A DNA stretch of 64,000 bases from positions 25,556,422 to 25,620,421 of the forward strand of contig CM046842.1 in assembly GCA_025618425.1 (NCBI GenBank), written 5' to 3'. The position numbers and the translations under genes are program-made. This DNA is from Heliocidaris tuberculata. Lineage: Eukaryota; Echinodermata; Echinoidea; Camarodonta; Echinometridae. Positions 34,500 to 48,108 of this stretch are shown here, one piece after another (the first letter of the stretch is position 1; each line of letters opens with the position of its first letter). Below the pieces are notes generated by a model that was not told the origin of the DNA, searched no databases, and saw only the letters and a program-made list of their open reading frames with translations.

Positions 34500-34740
34500 T
34501 ATAGACAGACAATTAGAGAAAGAGAGAGAAAAAAAAAACCCCGTAAGCGTTCGAGAGAGAGAGAGAAAGAGAGAGAACAAGAGAGGATCCTAAACTCGAG
34601 ACATTGCTTTTAAAAAATCTGAGGAGGACTAGGAAAGTGGATGTAATGTATAGACTGAGAGACAAGTAGAGAAAAAGAGAGAAAAAGTGTGTGCGTGTGT
34701 GAGAGAGAAAGAGAGAGAAGAAGAAGAAGAAGAAGCGTGA
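34500..34740. repeat. (GA)n-rich tract with two related blocks
   Basis: GAGAGA/GAAGAA simple sequence. 'ACTCGAGACATTGCTTTTAAA' and 'AGGACTAGGAAAGTG..ATGTAATGTATAGAC' occur twice (about 34438-34505 and 34593-34654), so the tract lies within a local duplication. It is just upstream of the first exon of the YWTD gene. Confidence 0.7.
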
Positions 34741-34765
34741 AGTAGAGAGATGATCGGGGTGTCCA

Positions 34766-34800
34766 CATAAAAGGCGAATCAGAGAAGCATCTGCATCACT
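34766..34800 (+). promoter_or_regulatory. Candidate core promoter of the YWTD gene
   Basis: CATAAAAGG at 34766-34774 resembles a TATA box and is followed about 28 bases later by TGCATCACT, a possible initiator near 34797. This would give a 5' UTR of about 70 bases before the ATG at 34866. Weak evidence, by position and motif only; an upstream non-coding exon is equally possible. Confidence 0.3.
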
Positions 34801-34865
34801 GCAGCTTTACCCTCATCAAACGTGTTTCATTTGAAAAGACTTGGAAGATACAAAACAAGCCTAAG

Positions 34866-34886
34866 ATGTGCAGCAGAAGTTTCTTG
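34866..34886 (+). CDS. YWTD gene, exon 1 coding part
   Basis: Seven codons, MCSRSFL, ending at donor TTG|GTACGT. In frame with exon 2. Upstream in-frame extension was not needed, so this ATG is the likeliest 5' start, although M10 in exon 2 gives a more typical signal-peptide n-region. Confidence 0.6.
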
Positions 34887-36530
34887 GTACGTATCATCAT
34901 ATCTCTGCGTAGTCTTATATTGTTATATGCATTTCATTTTCGAATGATTGAATTCTCAGTTATATCCCCTTTTTCAATAATAATAATAATAATAATAATA
35001 GCTGTTTCTTACTCTCTCTAAAAAAAAAAATCAAACAAAAGAGCAAATTTTCACTGTTTTAATTCCCCCGGGAGTCACGTCAGTGATCACTTGTTTAGGA
35101 GTGAATATCGTGTGCTCTCTAAAAGGAAAAGAGTGGAGTTTCACTCTTTTTTCATTCCCCGGGGAGTGACGTCAGTGATAACTCGATTTTATTTATTTAT
35201 TTTTTATTTTCTATTTTCTATTTTTTTAGAGAGAGATATATATATAGCGCCTAACCAGTTACAACATAACCGACCGGAACGCTTACAGCATTATTATTTT
35301 ATTTATACAGAAAACCTAATCTGTACTTGAGGTGACTATATCTTGTAGTTCCAGTTTTCACTTTAACCCTTTCAGGACAGGAATTATTTAAAGGCTAAAT
35401 TGATCACATTTTGTTCTTCAAATTGGCAACAATAATATTTTTCTTTTAGTGCTACATGGTTCTAACAAAATGCAATGTCTTTGAAAACAATATACATCAT
35501 TAGAAACTTAGTCGAAAAGTTGAAAAAATTGCCAATTTTGATAAAAAATAGTGATTTTGAACCTCTCAATGTGTTGCCAATTTAAGGATTATGAAGCTTA
35601 TTCTCCTTTTTGAAATTCCTGGCATCAAACGCAATAAGGTCATGCAACAAAAATGGACACAATGTGTGTAGAAATTTTTTCTTTTTCTACTCATTCATCT
35701 GGTATATTTTTTAGAGCTCTGAATCAAAAGTTATTGAGCTAAACCACAAAATGTGGTCAATTGTCTTGAAAGGGTTAAAAAAAGGGAAATATTTATCCAC
35801 TTCGATAGTCATTCAGAAACCTTGTGACTACCTGCACGGTTTCTTGTTGTCTGAACTGCTTCCTAGAGATCACTGAAACGAAGATATATAGGCGACTGTG
35901 TAGTCTTAATTCTTATTCATTGAAAAAGTAATTCTCTTAGTTCATATTCAAAGTCGATAATACGGGCCTATCTCCTTCACGTTTATATCCAGTATTAACC
36001 AAGGTTGCTTTTTTTGGTTATGTGACTGTGGACACCATTTCCGTCAATAAAAAAAAAGAAAAGAAAAGAAAAGAAAAATAATTTTTAAAAAATCGTAGAA
36101 GTCTTAAAGATTAAACACAAGATTTTTTTTTTTTCAAGTCAGTGCACATGTATACAGGGTAAGCAAATATTTTCATGTCTCGGCGAAAATGTTTCCAATC
36201 TATCAAAACGGTAAAAGGGAAAAAGAAGAGAGAAATGTGGTGCTCTAAAAGAAAAAAAAAGCAGGACTTGTGAGTTTTTGTCACCTAGCAAACCGTAGCA
36301 AAGTTGTGCTAAGCTTTGCCTTGAGCATTGGGTATTCAGCCTTATGGTATATATTTTATGCCATAAAAGTCAATGAAAAGATCTTTTTTTTTTTTTTTAT
36401 TGTGCTTCCAGATATAAAACGAGGTTTGAGTAACGAACTTGTCTTGAGATTGAAAAAAAAAGTCGTGCAAAAGAACATCTTAATTTGGAAAGAGAAATCG
36501 AAGAAAGGAATTCTTTCTTTCTTATACATG

Positions 36531-36583
<53 letters not shown>

Positions 36584-37070
36584 TATTATGTACACACTTT
36601 TTTTTCAAATTATTGTATTAGAGATTTCATTCAAAATAGATAATTACATAACATAAATGTAAATAATTTCAAACAAATACAAATCTTCATTTCGTTTTCA
36701 TACCATAGTGTTAAATTATTCACAAGACAAGCATGGAAGAATGTTGGAATGAAATCACTAAGTAAATAATACACTGACAAACACTAACGTACGCCCTATA
36801 CCCCCTCCCTATGTCCCACAATGTATAATATTCAATGTAAATAATCTTTCATTCAAAATATGTTAAAGTTCTTTCTTTTTGTTATTTTCCTAGTTCATAC
36901 AAAGATCTCCTTTAAAGGAATAAAGGGGTAAACAAAAATGTATAATTACGGTATAATTAAATGAAATACAATTCTTCATGTTATAGTCATATCATAAATA
37001 ATAATATGTGCATTTAACAATTTACCCAAGAGAAGGGGAAAATGATCATTCATGAAAAGTAACACACACG

Positions 37071-37168
<98 letters not shown>

Positions 37169-37980
37169 CGCGCGCGGGTGTGTGTGTGTGTGTGTACATA
37201 CATACTTATATGGCACTGAATGCATTTTCACTTGATAACTTTTTTCTGTACCAAGGAGTTTCGCTAGTTTCGAGATTTTACCCAAACGTGAACAGTGCTT
37301 ACTTTTCTAACACCTGCACTTCTTTAAACATGTCTTATGTTACAAAATGTTGTGTACAGGATTTGTAGGAAACTTCTACACTTTCTAATTATACCAAACA
37401 TTCCAATCTTAAACAATTTGATGTATGAAGATTCTTGCCAAAACAAAAATAAGTTTCCTTTTAGTCCTTAACATTTTTGTTCTTTGTTTGTTTACCACTG
37501 TTTTATGTTAAAGTGAGAGAAGATCCGGAAAAACATTTGCATTTTTTTTTTTTTTTTAAAGTTTCAATAGCAGAATACAACAATTCTTACATATTTAGAA
37601 AGCAAGTTTTTATGCTCTTAACTGTGATATCGATTCACCATCATACGTATTTCTTGGTGGAGTAACGTGTGATTGAAAATAAAAACACGTAGTCTGTTTG
37701 TCACATACACGTGACAGCAAGAGTTAAGGCTATACCCGCTCAGGGAAAAATTAAATCATATTTACTTTTTTTCCTCCAAAGACAATGTCTATGACAGCAG
37801 CTGCTTTAGTGAGAACAGCGTGTAAGTATAACCTGTACTTAACTCACTTAAAGAGGGATCACAAAAGTCCGGCCTAGGGAAAAATGAAAATGAGTGCCTA
37901 TTTTTCCAGTCAGGTAAATGTCAGTGAGTTTTAGAAAAATTCTTCAAATCAGAGCTCCCAAAGGAAAGTAATCGTTCTCT

Positions 37981-38031
<51 letters not shown>

Positions 38032-38129
38032 AAGTTACCAAGAAATGAAACAAACGTTGGAAAGAAGAAATATTACGAATTTTCGCCCATAGGGCTTGAT
38101 TAGGAAATGATGAACTTTATTCAAAAAGC

Positions 38130-38171
<42 letters not shown>

Positions 38172-38380
38172 TTGATAATGACGTTTTTATATTAATTGAT
38201 CGCTGGTATGTGTAATGCAAAATTCTAGAACAGCGTGTAAGTCAAAAGTCAGGGGAGAAAATGAAAATGAGTGCCTATTTTTCCGAGTCCAGTCAGGTAA
38301 AAGTCAGTGAATTTCAGAAAAATTCTTCAAATCAGAGCTCCCAAAGGAAAGTAGTCGTTCTCTCTTATAGATAGATAGAT

Positions 38381-38427
<47 letters not shown>

Positions 38428-41400
38428 TACCAAGAAATGAGACAAACGTTGGAAAGAAAAAAATATTACGAATTTTTGCCAATAAGGCTTGATTAGGAAA
38501 TGATGAACTTTATTCAAAAAGCATTTATATATATATTTATATATATATATATTGCTTTGATAATGATGCATTTATATTGATTGATCGCTGGTATGTGTAA
38601 TACAAAATTTTAGAAGGTACTGTTGGATTTGGATGGCACTAACAAATGGCCTATGCCTGCCCACCCCCCCCCCCGCCAACTCCTGAAATCCAAGTGACAT
38701 ACCCCCCCCCAAAAAAAAAAAAAAAAAAAAAAAAATGTACTCCCTTTTAAATTTACAATGCAAAAGGCACCTGAAAATATAACATTTTTTAATATTTGGA
38801 ATGTGAAGAGACATCCAAAACCGGATGAACTGCTTTTGTTATTGTTCTTCACAAAATTTTCTGAATGTTCCCCTGCCTTTTTGTAAATCCTAAATCCGCC
38901 CCTACTAGATGGTACACTTTTTATAAGAGTTTATGATATGCTCTAAGAGTATGAACTTTTCTATATCAGTAAAAAAGGTTTGTCAAAGCTTCTAAATGCA
39001 CATTTCTATTTACAACGTAATATGGATTTTTCCTCTTCGATTTAACACTTTCATTCAATTTCATCTTTTTTTTCCATTCAATTTCATCTTAAAACTTTGT
39101 AATCTTGTATATCTCATGGTCAATTTCGTCTTTGGTCATTCATTTTCGAATTTCCCCCAATTCAATTTCATAATTTTACACCCGAATTCGTCAAAGTCAA
39201 ATCAATTTATTTATTTATTTATTTATTATTTATTCGGCATTTCGAAAACAATAAAGAAAACGATAACAGGAATAAACATTGTAAAGAAAAGACCTGGATT
39301 GGAGTTGATGGGGCTGCCTGGGTTTAGAAAAGGTTAACTCAATTACCATGGCCCACAGGTCTTCCTTCCCACACTCCCTCAACTCCATCCAGGTCAGGAT
39401 AAGAAAATTAAAAGAAGAATTACAAATTAAAAGTGTATCACTAGAAAATGGCTGCACATTAGGTGCAATAAATGTGACATGAATATCTCAAGCAATATCT
39501 CATTTCAAACAGATCATTTTAACATGTGTTAACATTCAAATATGAATGATTATGATATTGATGAACATAACATACCACTAACCATCTAATTTGTCTGCCA
39601 TCGGATGTACTTTATAATTCAACTGATTCGCAAACATTTCGTCATCCCCTGCTGCCAACGCACGATTGCAAAAACATTTCGTCATTTTTCAATCAATTAG
39701 GTCAAGGCGTCATATAAATTCCTCACTCGTTCATTTGAATATTAATTGTTACGCGTTGTCTTTTCATTTCTACCTGAAATTTACATCATAATATCATAAT
39801 GTGATATGGGCTATACAAGAACGGTTTATTATTATCATTATTATTATCATTATTATTATTATTATTATTATTATCATTATTATTATTATTATTTATTATT
39901 ATTATTATCGTTGTGTAGGTTTATGAATTTCTTTTTGAACAGCGTAGGTCTATATATTTTTTAATGAATATTTATTTTCCTCACCATTACAATCATCCAG
40001 TCGAGTTCTTTATCTTTTTTTTAATTTTACATTCTTCTTTGTGGTTAGCACTTTAATTGTTCCAGCTTTGATGACCTGTCTCTGCCTTCAAACATATGAA
40101 TGAGCAACAATACAAATTATAGGTTTTCACGTCCACTTGAAGAAAAAAAAAATTCATTCGATTTCATCATTGTAGACTCCATTCTCGTCCTGAGAACCCT
40201 GGAATATGCAAATTTCAAAGTTGATTTCGTCATTTAAGTTGGTCAATGGGCAATCATTTTCAATATATTTCGATTTATTTTTGTCAGATTTCATTCGAAT
40301 TCGTCTTACCTGACGATCTGCTGCAGAATGTAATGACTGCGAATTCGTCTTTACGCAATCAATTTCAAATGAGTTTCATTCAAATTCTTCGGATAAACAG
40401 GACATTGAACTAAAACCGTCCAAAGGACAAAACAGTAATCCTTTTGCGTAATTCATGTATGTCTACACATTTATTGAAAAAAACATATACGAAAAAAGTA
40501 AATACAAACCTATAATTTTTAGTTTTATAGATTTTATGTCAAATTTCAAGACAAAAAAATCGAATAAACATTATCCATTGTGACAAATTTGAAAAAAGCT
40601 TTGACGAAAATGATTTATGCAATCGTATGTTGGCAGCTGGGGATGACGAAATTGATTTGACTTCGACGAAATTAGATGACCAGAGACGATACTGACCATT
40701 TAGATGTGCAAGATCACGAAGTTTCGAGATGAAATTGAATGAAAAAAGTATGACATTGAATAAAAAATGCTAAATTGGAAGGGAAATCCTATGAATCATA
40801 TGTGGGACACCAAGCCACCAATTAACTCTATGTATGCCACATAGATATTCTTCTATGGGATTTGTGTGTAAAGTCTGTGCAAAATGGCACAATGGCGCAG
40901 TAAGTGTTAAGGGAATTTATATATTTCCGCAAATGAGATATACTGACTTCAAGCTATGAAAAAATGGCATGTGGAAAAAAAAATTCCTTATGTTCATCTT
41001 TCTTTTCAAGAAAATTGACTAGATTTTCCTTTCCTTAGGAAATTTTATTCGATTTCTCATCTTAAAATTGTCAAAAGAGTCATGAAGAAAAAATGTCTGT
41101 ACACCTGCAAATTAAAGGCTAGCATTTACTTTTTCATATTATATTTTCATTTTAATCAACAATAAAGAAGGCATATACATAGATAAAGAAAAAGTTGTAT
41201 GTCTTGTTTTGGGGATGGTCTTTAATATCTGAATGAACATCTCTTGCAATTGATTGCACAAAGAAAAATTATATCATGCATTCTGCAGAGAATCGTCGGG
41301 AGAGACGAATTGGAATAACATCTTACAAAAATTATAAGACAGGACAGTGTTGAAATTGATTGTCAAGGGGGGCGCGAATCCATTTTGAAATACGGGGGGG

Positions 41401-42471
41401 GGGGGGGGGGGGGTTACCACATGATTTAACTTTTGTACCTGTCCAAAATGTCGGAAAATTTTCTGACAACCAAAAAAAAAAAGCTTATCACATTTTGGGG
41501 TCTAGTTTTCCTCCAAAATTTTTGTAAAACATATTTTTTTTTTACAGTAGTGCTGTGTCCTATTCCTTAATTGGCCATTGGCCTATCTTCAAAATCGTGG
41601 GGGGGGGGGGGGAGGGACATGTCCCGCTGTCCTCCCTACCCCCCCCCCCTGGATTTGCGCCCATGATTGTCCATTGACCAACTTGAATGCGAAATGACTA
41701 CATTGATTTTAAAATTTCTTGTTAACGGATTCTCAGGACGAAACTGCAGTTAACAAGGATTATCTTGAGTGAAAAAACAGGGTTAAAAATGATGGGAAAT
41801 CCTATAAACAACCTATAAAAATTATTCTAAATGTAATTGGTCCGCGTCATGTAGTCTACTCACAAGTCGCTTTTCCTTCGTAATAACTAATAAGCATTTA
41901 AAACCTACAATATTTTCCATGCAGAAGTAGTGTTTGAAATCGATATCTTTAACGCAGTATGCACGTACAGTATCCCAAAACATCCCCTTTAACAATATAT
42001 TTCTATCATCTGTTGACAGTATGGATGCTCTTCCCGCTTTACGTATTTGGTATTGCCCCATCCTGCACGCGAGTCTGTATCAACGAAGATGGTACTACGA
42101 ACAAAACCGAGTATAACGGTACATACAAATATATTCCAGAAGCTCAAGGGAGAGGTAAGAACAATTTGAAATATGGGAGAGGTGAATATTTTATTCATTT
42201 ATATATTTTGGAGGTGGGTGGTGGATTGATCTAGAATTGCACTAAGAGAGGCATATGAAACATCACTTTCTTTTAGGTGTTTTGCATAAGCTCCGGCCGG
42301 TGGCGGATTTAGGGGGGGGGCAATCCCGGCCCGTGTCCCCACCCTTTTGAAAGAAAACAATGCATTGTGCCCTCCCCCCCCCCTTTTTAGAACGGAAACC
42401 TTTTTTTTTTTTGCTTGTCAGAGAATTATGGAAGAATACTGGACCCCATAACCCCCGCCCCCCTTCCCCCC

Positions 42472-42509
<38 letters not shown>

Positions 42510-45500
42510 AGCGACTTGAAGAGCTGGCGAGACCAAAAAAATACGGATCTCCCTCCAAGCAGTTTCCCAAAGTTGACAATCCTGCATTTATGTGCCCCCC
42601 CCCCCCTTATACGAAATCCTGGATCCGCCCCTGGCTCCGGCGACAATTTCTCCGGGATCTATTTCGTCAAAGATTTAGGATAAGAGCAAAGGTTGCAATT
42701 GAGTTTTAGGTCATAGGGTTAGGGTTAGGTATGGTGTGAAGTGAAGTGTAGGGTTGAAGTAAAAGTTGGGGATTTTTTTTTTTTTAAAGGGTATCCTCCG
42801 CGGAGAAATGGTCGCCATATTATGCGAAGAAGCATTAGGACATCCATGTTGACGTCCCTTAAGATAAACAACCCAAGACACCGACGGCCGGCGAAAATCT
42901 AGGTATAGTGAACTCTCAGGAAAGCTTAATGTTCTAAAGCTGTACTTAATAAATAACCGTCTAATTCAGTCAAATAGCCAAAAAACTGAATCTCACTTTT
43001 CAGGTGCCCCTTTTCCCCCGTCTATATTGTTAAATAGAGATACTTGCAAAGACACAAATGGGGTCAGATTGGGATTTGACCCGGGATACGTGCCCCTGTT
43101 GCCTATAGATCATGCTATGGTTTCATTAACTACAATGAGTATCATAGCAAAATGTTATTTTTTTAGTTCTTTAGAATCCCCCCACAAGCTTAACCCATTG
43201 CCTACTGGAACCAGGTGGTCCCTGTATTAAGGCTATGGGAATTAGACAATTCAACCGGTAGTCAACCGGTTAAGATCATATAATCAGATATTCTTCATTA
43301 CTCATAAATCATTCGGGAATGGTATGAGGCGCCGTTTGTAAACTTATTATTTAGCTCCATTATTTACAAATAATACATTAGTTCATTAAAACAATTATTC
43401 ACATTAAAATTACAATTATTTATGGATGATGTATTCTTTACACTTATGTAAATAATGATTTAACGACATCCAATATATAAATAATGATTTCCACATTTTC
43501 ATTATTTAAATATAATGAAGGTAAATAATGATTTCACATATTCATTATATAGAGTAGATGCTGCGAAATGCGGCGGTAGCCGGTGTGCGGCCGGTCCATC
43601 GTTTGCATATAATATCACATATCACACAGGATGATGTACCCTGTGTGTGATATGTGATATATTATGATGCCATGTATTTTAGAGTGATTTTGCAATGCAA
43701 ACGATGGACCGGCTACACACCCCTACCCGCCGCACTTCGCAGCATCTACTCTAGGCCTATAAATAATGAATTATATGATTTCCATTGTTTATAATGATTT
43801 CACAATATTCACTATTTATATAAAAAATTGTCAACATTTCCTTATAATTTCATCACAATTTTCATCATTTACATATCTTAGGAAACTACAAATAAAGCAA
43901 AGAATACACAGCACGTTATATAATTTGTAGAGTAAGAGTCTATTTTATTAAATATTGGAACGTGCTTCTTTGTTTAATTATAAATGATTCTGTTGACATG
44001 CTAATAGGGATCCGCAAGCCCCGCACAAAAGGTGAAGATTACAGGCAATAGACAGCATTGATAAGCCCTCAAAAACTTTTTTCCTTTAGATTTCTTTGAT
44101 TTTTGTTGATAGCAAGATACTGGCAATAATAAGATTCTGTGAAGATTTCATCTCCTTAAGTTTAACATTAAACAAATAAGAAGCAAAAAATAATTAATAT
44201 ACTGGGCCAGGCACGTAAACTCCCAACAACAGCAGAATGCAATATACACTATACACACACGTGTAAAACCAATGAGGATTCTACACACAGTGACACGCAT
44301 GCTATCCCCATGCGGAGCCCCAAGAATGTTGTGCGGGGAGCCGACGGGGTAGAAAGGTTATAGCGTATAGGGCAGTAATGTTCCGTACAGATAGTTACAC
44401 TGGAAATCATAGATGGAATAACAATTAAATGATCTGTTACAAATATCTTTTGATACAAGGAGAACAACATAACACTAAATTTACATTTCTTTCCAATTTC
44501 TTTTTTGCTACCGAAACTTTACATTAGTTTTGATCGCTAGTAGTAGATCTAGTACTAGGACTGGGGGGTTCTGGACCCACTCACACATTATTAAAGATAA
44601 CCTCGCACTGTATTCCAAACATCTGCACAGTAGAGGAATTGCCTCCCATACAGTCTAGTCGGAAATGGGGGGGGGGGGGGGGGGTCCGTGAACCTTATAG
44701 AGATACATTTTTTAAACCAAGTTTTTTGTAATGCCTGAAATGTTTCCTACTAGATTTTAGGCTATTCGACTATTCTCTAATAAACTTGCCATTGCTTTGT
44801 ATTGCAGTGGCGAATAAAATACAGGGCCAAGTACAGATGTAAGTAAGACCTCTAATGTTAGGTGAATACAAATGCAAAAGTTATGACGTTAATTGGACTA
44901 ATGATCAGTAATAGCCTGCAACACAGTTACACTCCAGCTAGGAAACAATCGAGGGGCGGGACGCGGGGCGGGTCGGTCAGAACGGCCGGAACGACGGAAT
45001 GAAAAAAAAAACCGTGCTTTGGAACGGTTTTCTCTCTTCTGTTTCCCAAGAAGAAAAAATGGTACGGAAATTTGAGTGTAAAAATGGGGGTCTTCTGGGC
45101 GGCACATACCCACCGCACACTATATACTGAGTCCCCCCCCCCCCCCCCCCCCCGATTTCGTCCACTCACTTTGTCCCTCATGTTCATTTTGTTAGAATTA
45201 AGGAAGCCGATCAATCAAAACATTGACTTCAATAGACCTGTTCACAAACTTATTCAAATTTATAGATGTTTCTTTCCTGGGGACTTAGTAACGAGGTACA
45301 TGTATTCCATTAACCTGTTATTAATGAATGAACTACAATACTTGGAATCCAGTTTGCATAAATTACTTGTTGCTATGTCTGACCAGCCTCTAACAAGCTT
45401 TCAGGTTGTCAAGAACAAACTTTGTTTTAAAAGTATGCATAGAATTTTAATATATTTGTGAACAGGTCTATTCAATGGCCAGCCTGACACACCCAGCACG

Positions 45501-48023
45501 TGCATGCGCTGTATTTAAATGCAAGATTGAAGCCATAGATGCGCTGCGCTTATATACGTACGTGGACACAGCATGCTGATCTAGACATTTATGTTCGCGA
45601 CTCTATTTTCATGCTTGGAACCATTTTGAATGTTGTTTAATATCATCTGCGTTCAATTATTGATGTTATGATTAATTATACTTTTTCTCTTTTTTTAATT
45701 ATTACTTTAATGGACCTGTTGTTTTATGATCTTTTTGGATATAAGTATTTTTTCCTCTCTCTTGATTAATTGCTTGTACATATAATACATCTTTTTTGAT
45801 GACGTCAATCAACCGGTCCAGTGGGTCGCAGCAACACTGACATGAACACCTAACAGGGCAATCCTCTGTAATTAGCAAAAAACTCCTGAAATTTCAGTTC
45901 CGTTTGGAAATGGTTGAACAAATCAAGATGCTGACTAAATCAAGTCCTTCGTTCATGCCATGTCATATCTCATAACTATTACACAGATTATCAAAAAGAT
46001 CAAACTTTAGATTGGTTTGCAAAAACATGAATAATTTATTCATCAATAATACTAGAGTCTATTACATGGATTATTTTCCTCCTATAAGTTATTTAAGTTT
46101 AATGTCATGACATGGATACTAGGATACATGTATTATGCGCTTGTTACAAAATTGATTAGTAACATGTGTACATTTTGACAGAAAATGCCATCAAAAGGAG
46201 GGTGAATTTTTAATTACACGACCAATATTTTCTTATAACGAAATCTCCTCTTTAATTAGCAGAAACCATGTCTTGTAATTCGATACATATTCAATACTTA
46301 GAGATATATTACGACGCATGTTGACGTATGAATCTTGCTCTTTTCAGTATGCTACGTCATATTACGCTAGATTACCCAGATTTTCAAAATCTGAAGTATT
46401 TGTAAAAATGTGAATGATTTATTCATCAATAATACATGAGTCTATTACATGGACTATTTTCCTCCTATAACTTGTTGAAGTTTAGTCTTAGTGTGATATG
46501 GATACTAGGATACATGTATTACGCACTTGTTACAAAATTGATTAATAACATGTGTACATTTTGACGCAGAAAACAGACGAAAACAGGGTGAATTTCTCAT
46601 TATGGAGGTAACCCTTTACATTGCGGGTAGTAACTCAGTGTGGGTGCTTCATCTTCATTTCCATATCAATGGGGAAATTATTGAGAATATCCGGGCAAAC
46701 TATTCAAAATGTCCGCGCCCATGAAATGTCCATTCATTGTGTAGTGAGCGAACATACACGGGTAGGAGTAGGCGATGTTCTTTGCCATTATCCAAATAAA
46801 CTTCCTCCCCTTCACAGCTAATCGGTATAGGTTACGTTCGTAAAAGAAACTACTCGTTAGTGCGTAGACAGTGAGCTGTTCCGGGGAGGCGCCTATTCGA
46901 ACCAAAGAAAACACCCAAAATCCTTTATATATATAGACAATGAATATGTGAAAGCATTATTTATGAATCGTGGAAATCGGTTAATTCATTATTTATGTAT
47001 CATGAATATGTGAAATCATTATTTATATATAACGAATAATTGAAATCATTTTTTACCTTAATTATTTATAAATAATCAAGATATTGAAATCATGGATGTC
47101 ATGAAATCACTATTTACATATAAGTGAAAAGAATTCAAAATTATTTATATAAAAAAATTGTCCCTTTTATGTCATTATATAAATAACTGTTGCACTAAAT
47201 AATGAATTATTTGTAGATAATTGAGCTAAATAAAAGATTTGCAAGCGGCGCCTCATAGATTAGTCATTTGTACATGCTAGACCTTAGCTATGGAATCAAA
47301 TGACACCAACAATTTTTATAGATGTAGATTATTGTTATTTTTACAGGAAAAGACGCGGCACGCAAGTTAGCGGTCTGTGACAAGCAATGCAGTAAGTACA
47401 CCCCCCCCCCCCCTCAAACAGCCAGATATCTTAATCTTTTCTGACGAACAGGTATAGTAGAACAGGCCCCCGTTTTATAAAACTTGTTATCAGTAACAAG
47501 TCACAATAAGTGTTATAAGCTACTGAAATCCTTGAATCTGATTGGCTGAGAGCAAATTTGTCATAAAAATGTGGCAGTTGTTATTGAAAACAAGTTTTAT
47601 GAAACAGGGCCCAGTTCTTTTACATCCATGGAGTTGAAAATGAAGAGGAGTCCACCCCCAGGTCATAGAACAAGGATTTAAACATGTTTTACCAAATATG
47701 TTCATAACTGATGTAAGACGTAAAGAAACCTTAAGGGATCAGATTGCAGAGAACTTCAGAAATGATGAAACATATCCAGTGTTAAAACATATCAGTACAC
47801 TGACATATGCGAGAAAGATATCAAGTTGAAATAGCTGCTGGGGGGGGGGGGGGGGGGGGGGGTAGGTATAGAAAATACGGAAATTTCACTTTAAAAATTC
47901 TATGGACTTGACAATGTCCTTTTACAAACCAGAAGATGCAGATACGTATCAAACAAACTTTGGATTAAAAAAATATAAAATTTTGTAATTTTTTGATCAG
48001 GTGTTCTAGTGATTCGAAAAGTA

Positions 48024-48056
<33 letters not shown>

Positions 48057-48057
48057 A

Positions 48058-48108
<51 letters not shown>

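Larger units (their letters stand above)
43323..47257. mobile_element. 3.9-kb element with TATGAGGCGCC inverted ends
   Basis: Left TATGAGGCGCCGTTTGTAAA and right TTTGCAAGCGGCGCCTCATA form an imperfect inverted pair. Both are followed inward by arrays of AAATAATGATTT-type units in opposite orientation (43345-43880 and 46930-47240). The interior carries other repeats and no recognised transposase. Lies wholly in intron 3 of the YWTD gene and ends 89 bases before micro-exon 4. Confidence 0.7.

Noticed and set aside
42716..42729. Telomere-like GGGTTAGGGTTAGG
   Set aside because: Only two units in an intron; no array.
44797..44840. Possible extra exon between exons 3 and 4 of the YWTD gene (acceptor TTTGTATTGCAG, donor GTAAGT)
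   Set aside because: The enclosed 31 bases would shift the frame between exons 3 and 4, and CAGTGGCGAATAAAATACAG resembles the end of the G-tract repeat at 31652. Could at most be a non-productive exon.
45072..45461. 129-codon + frame with moderately varied composition
   Set aside because: Starts in a C-run region, crosses a MITE boundary and stops inside the MITE's right end.
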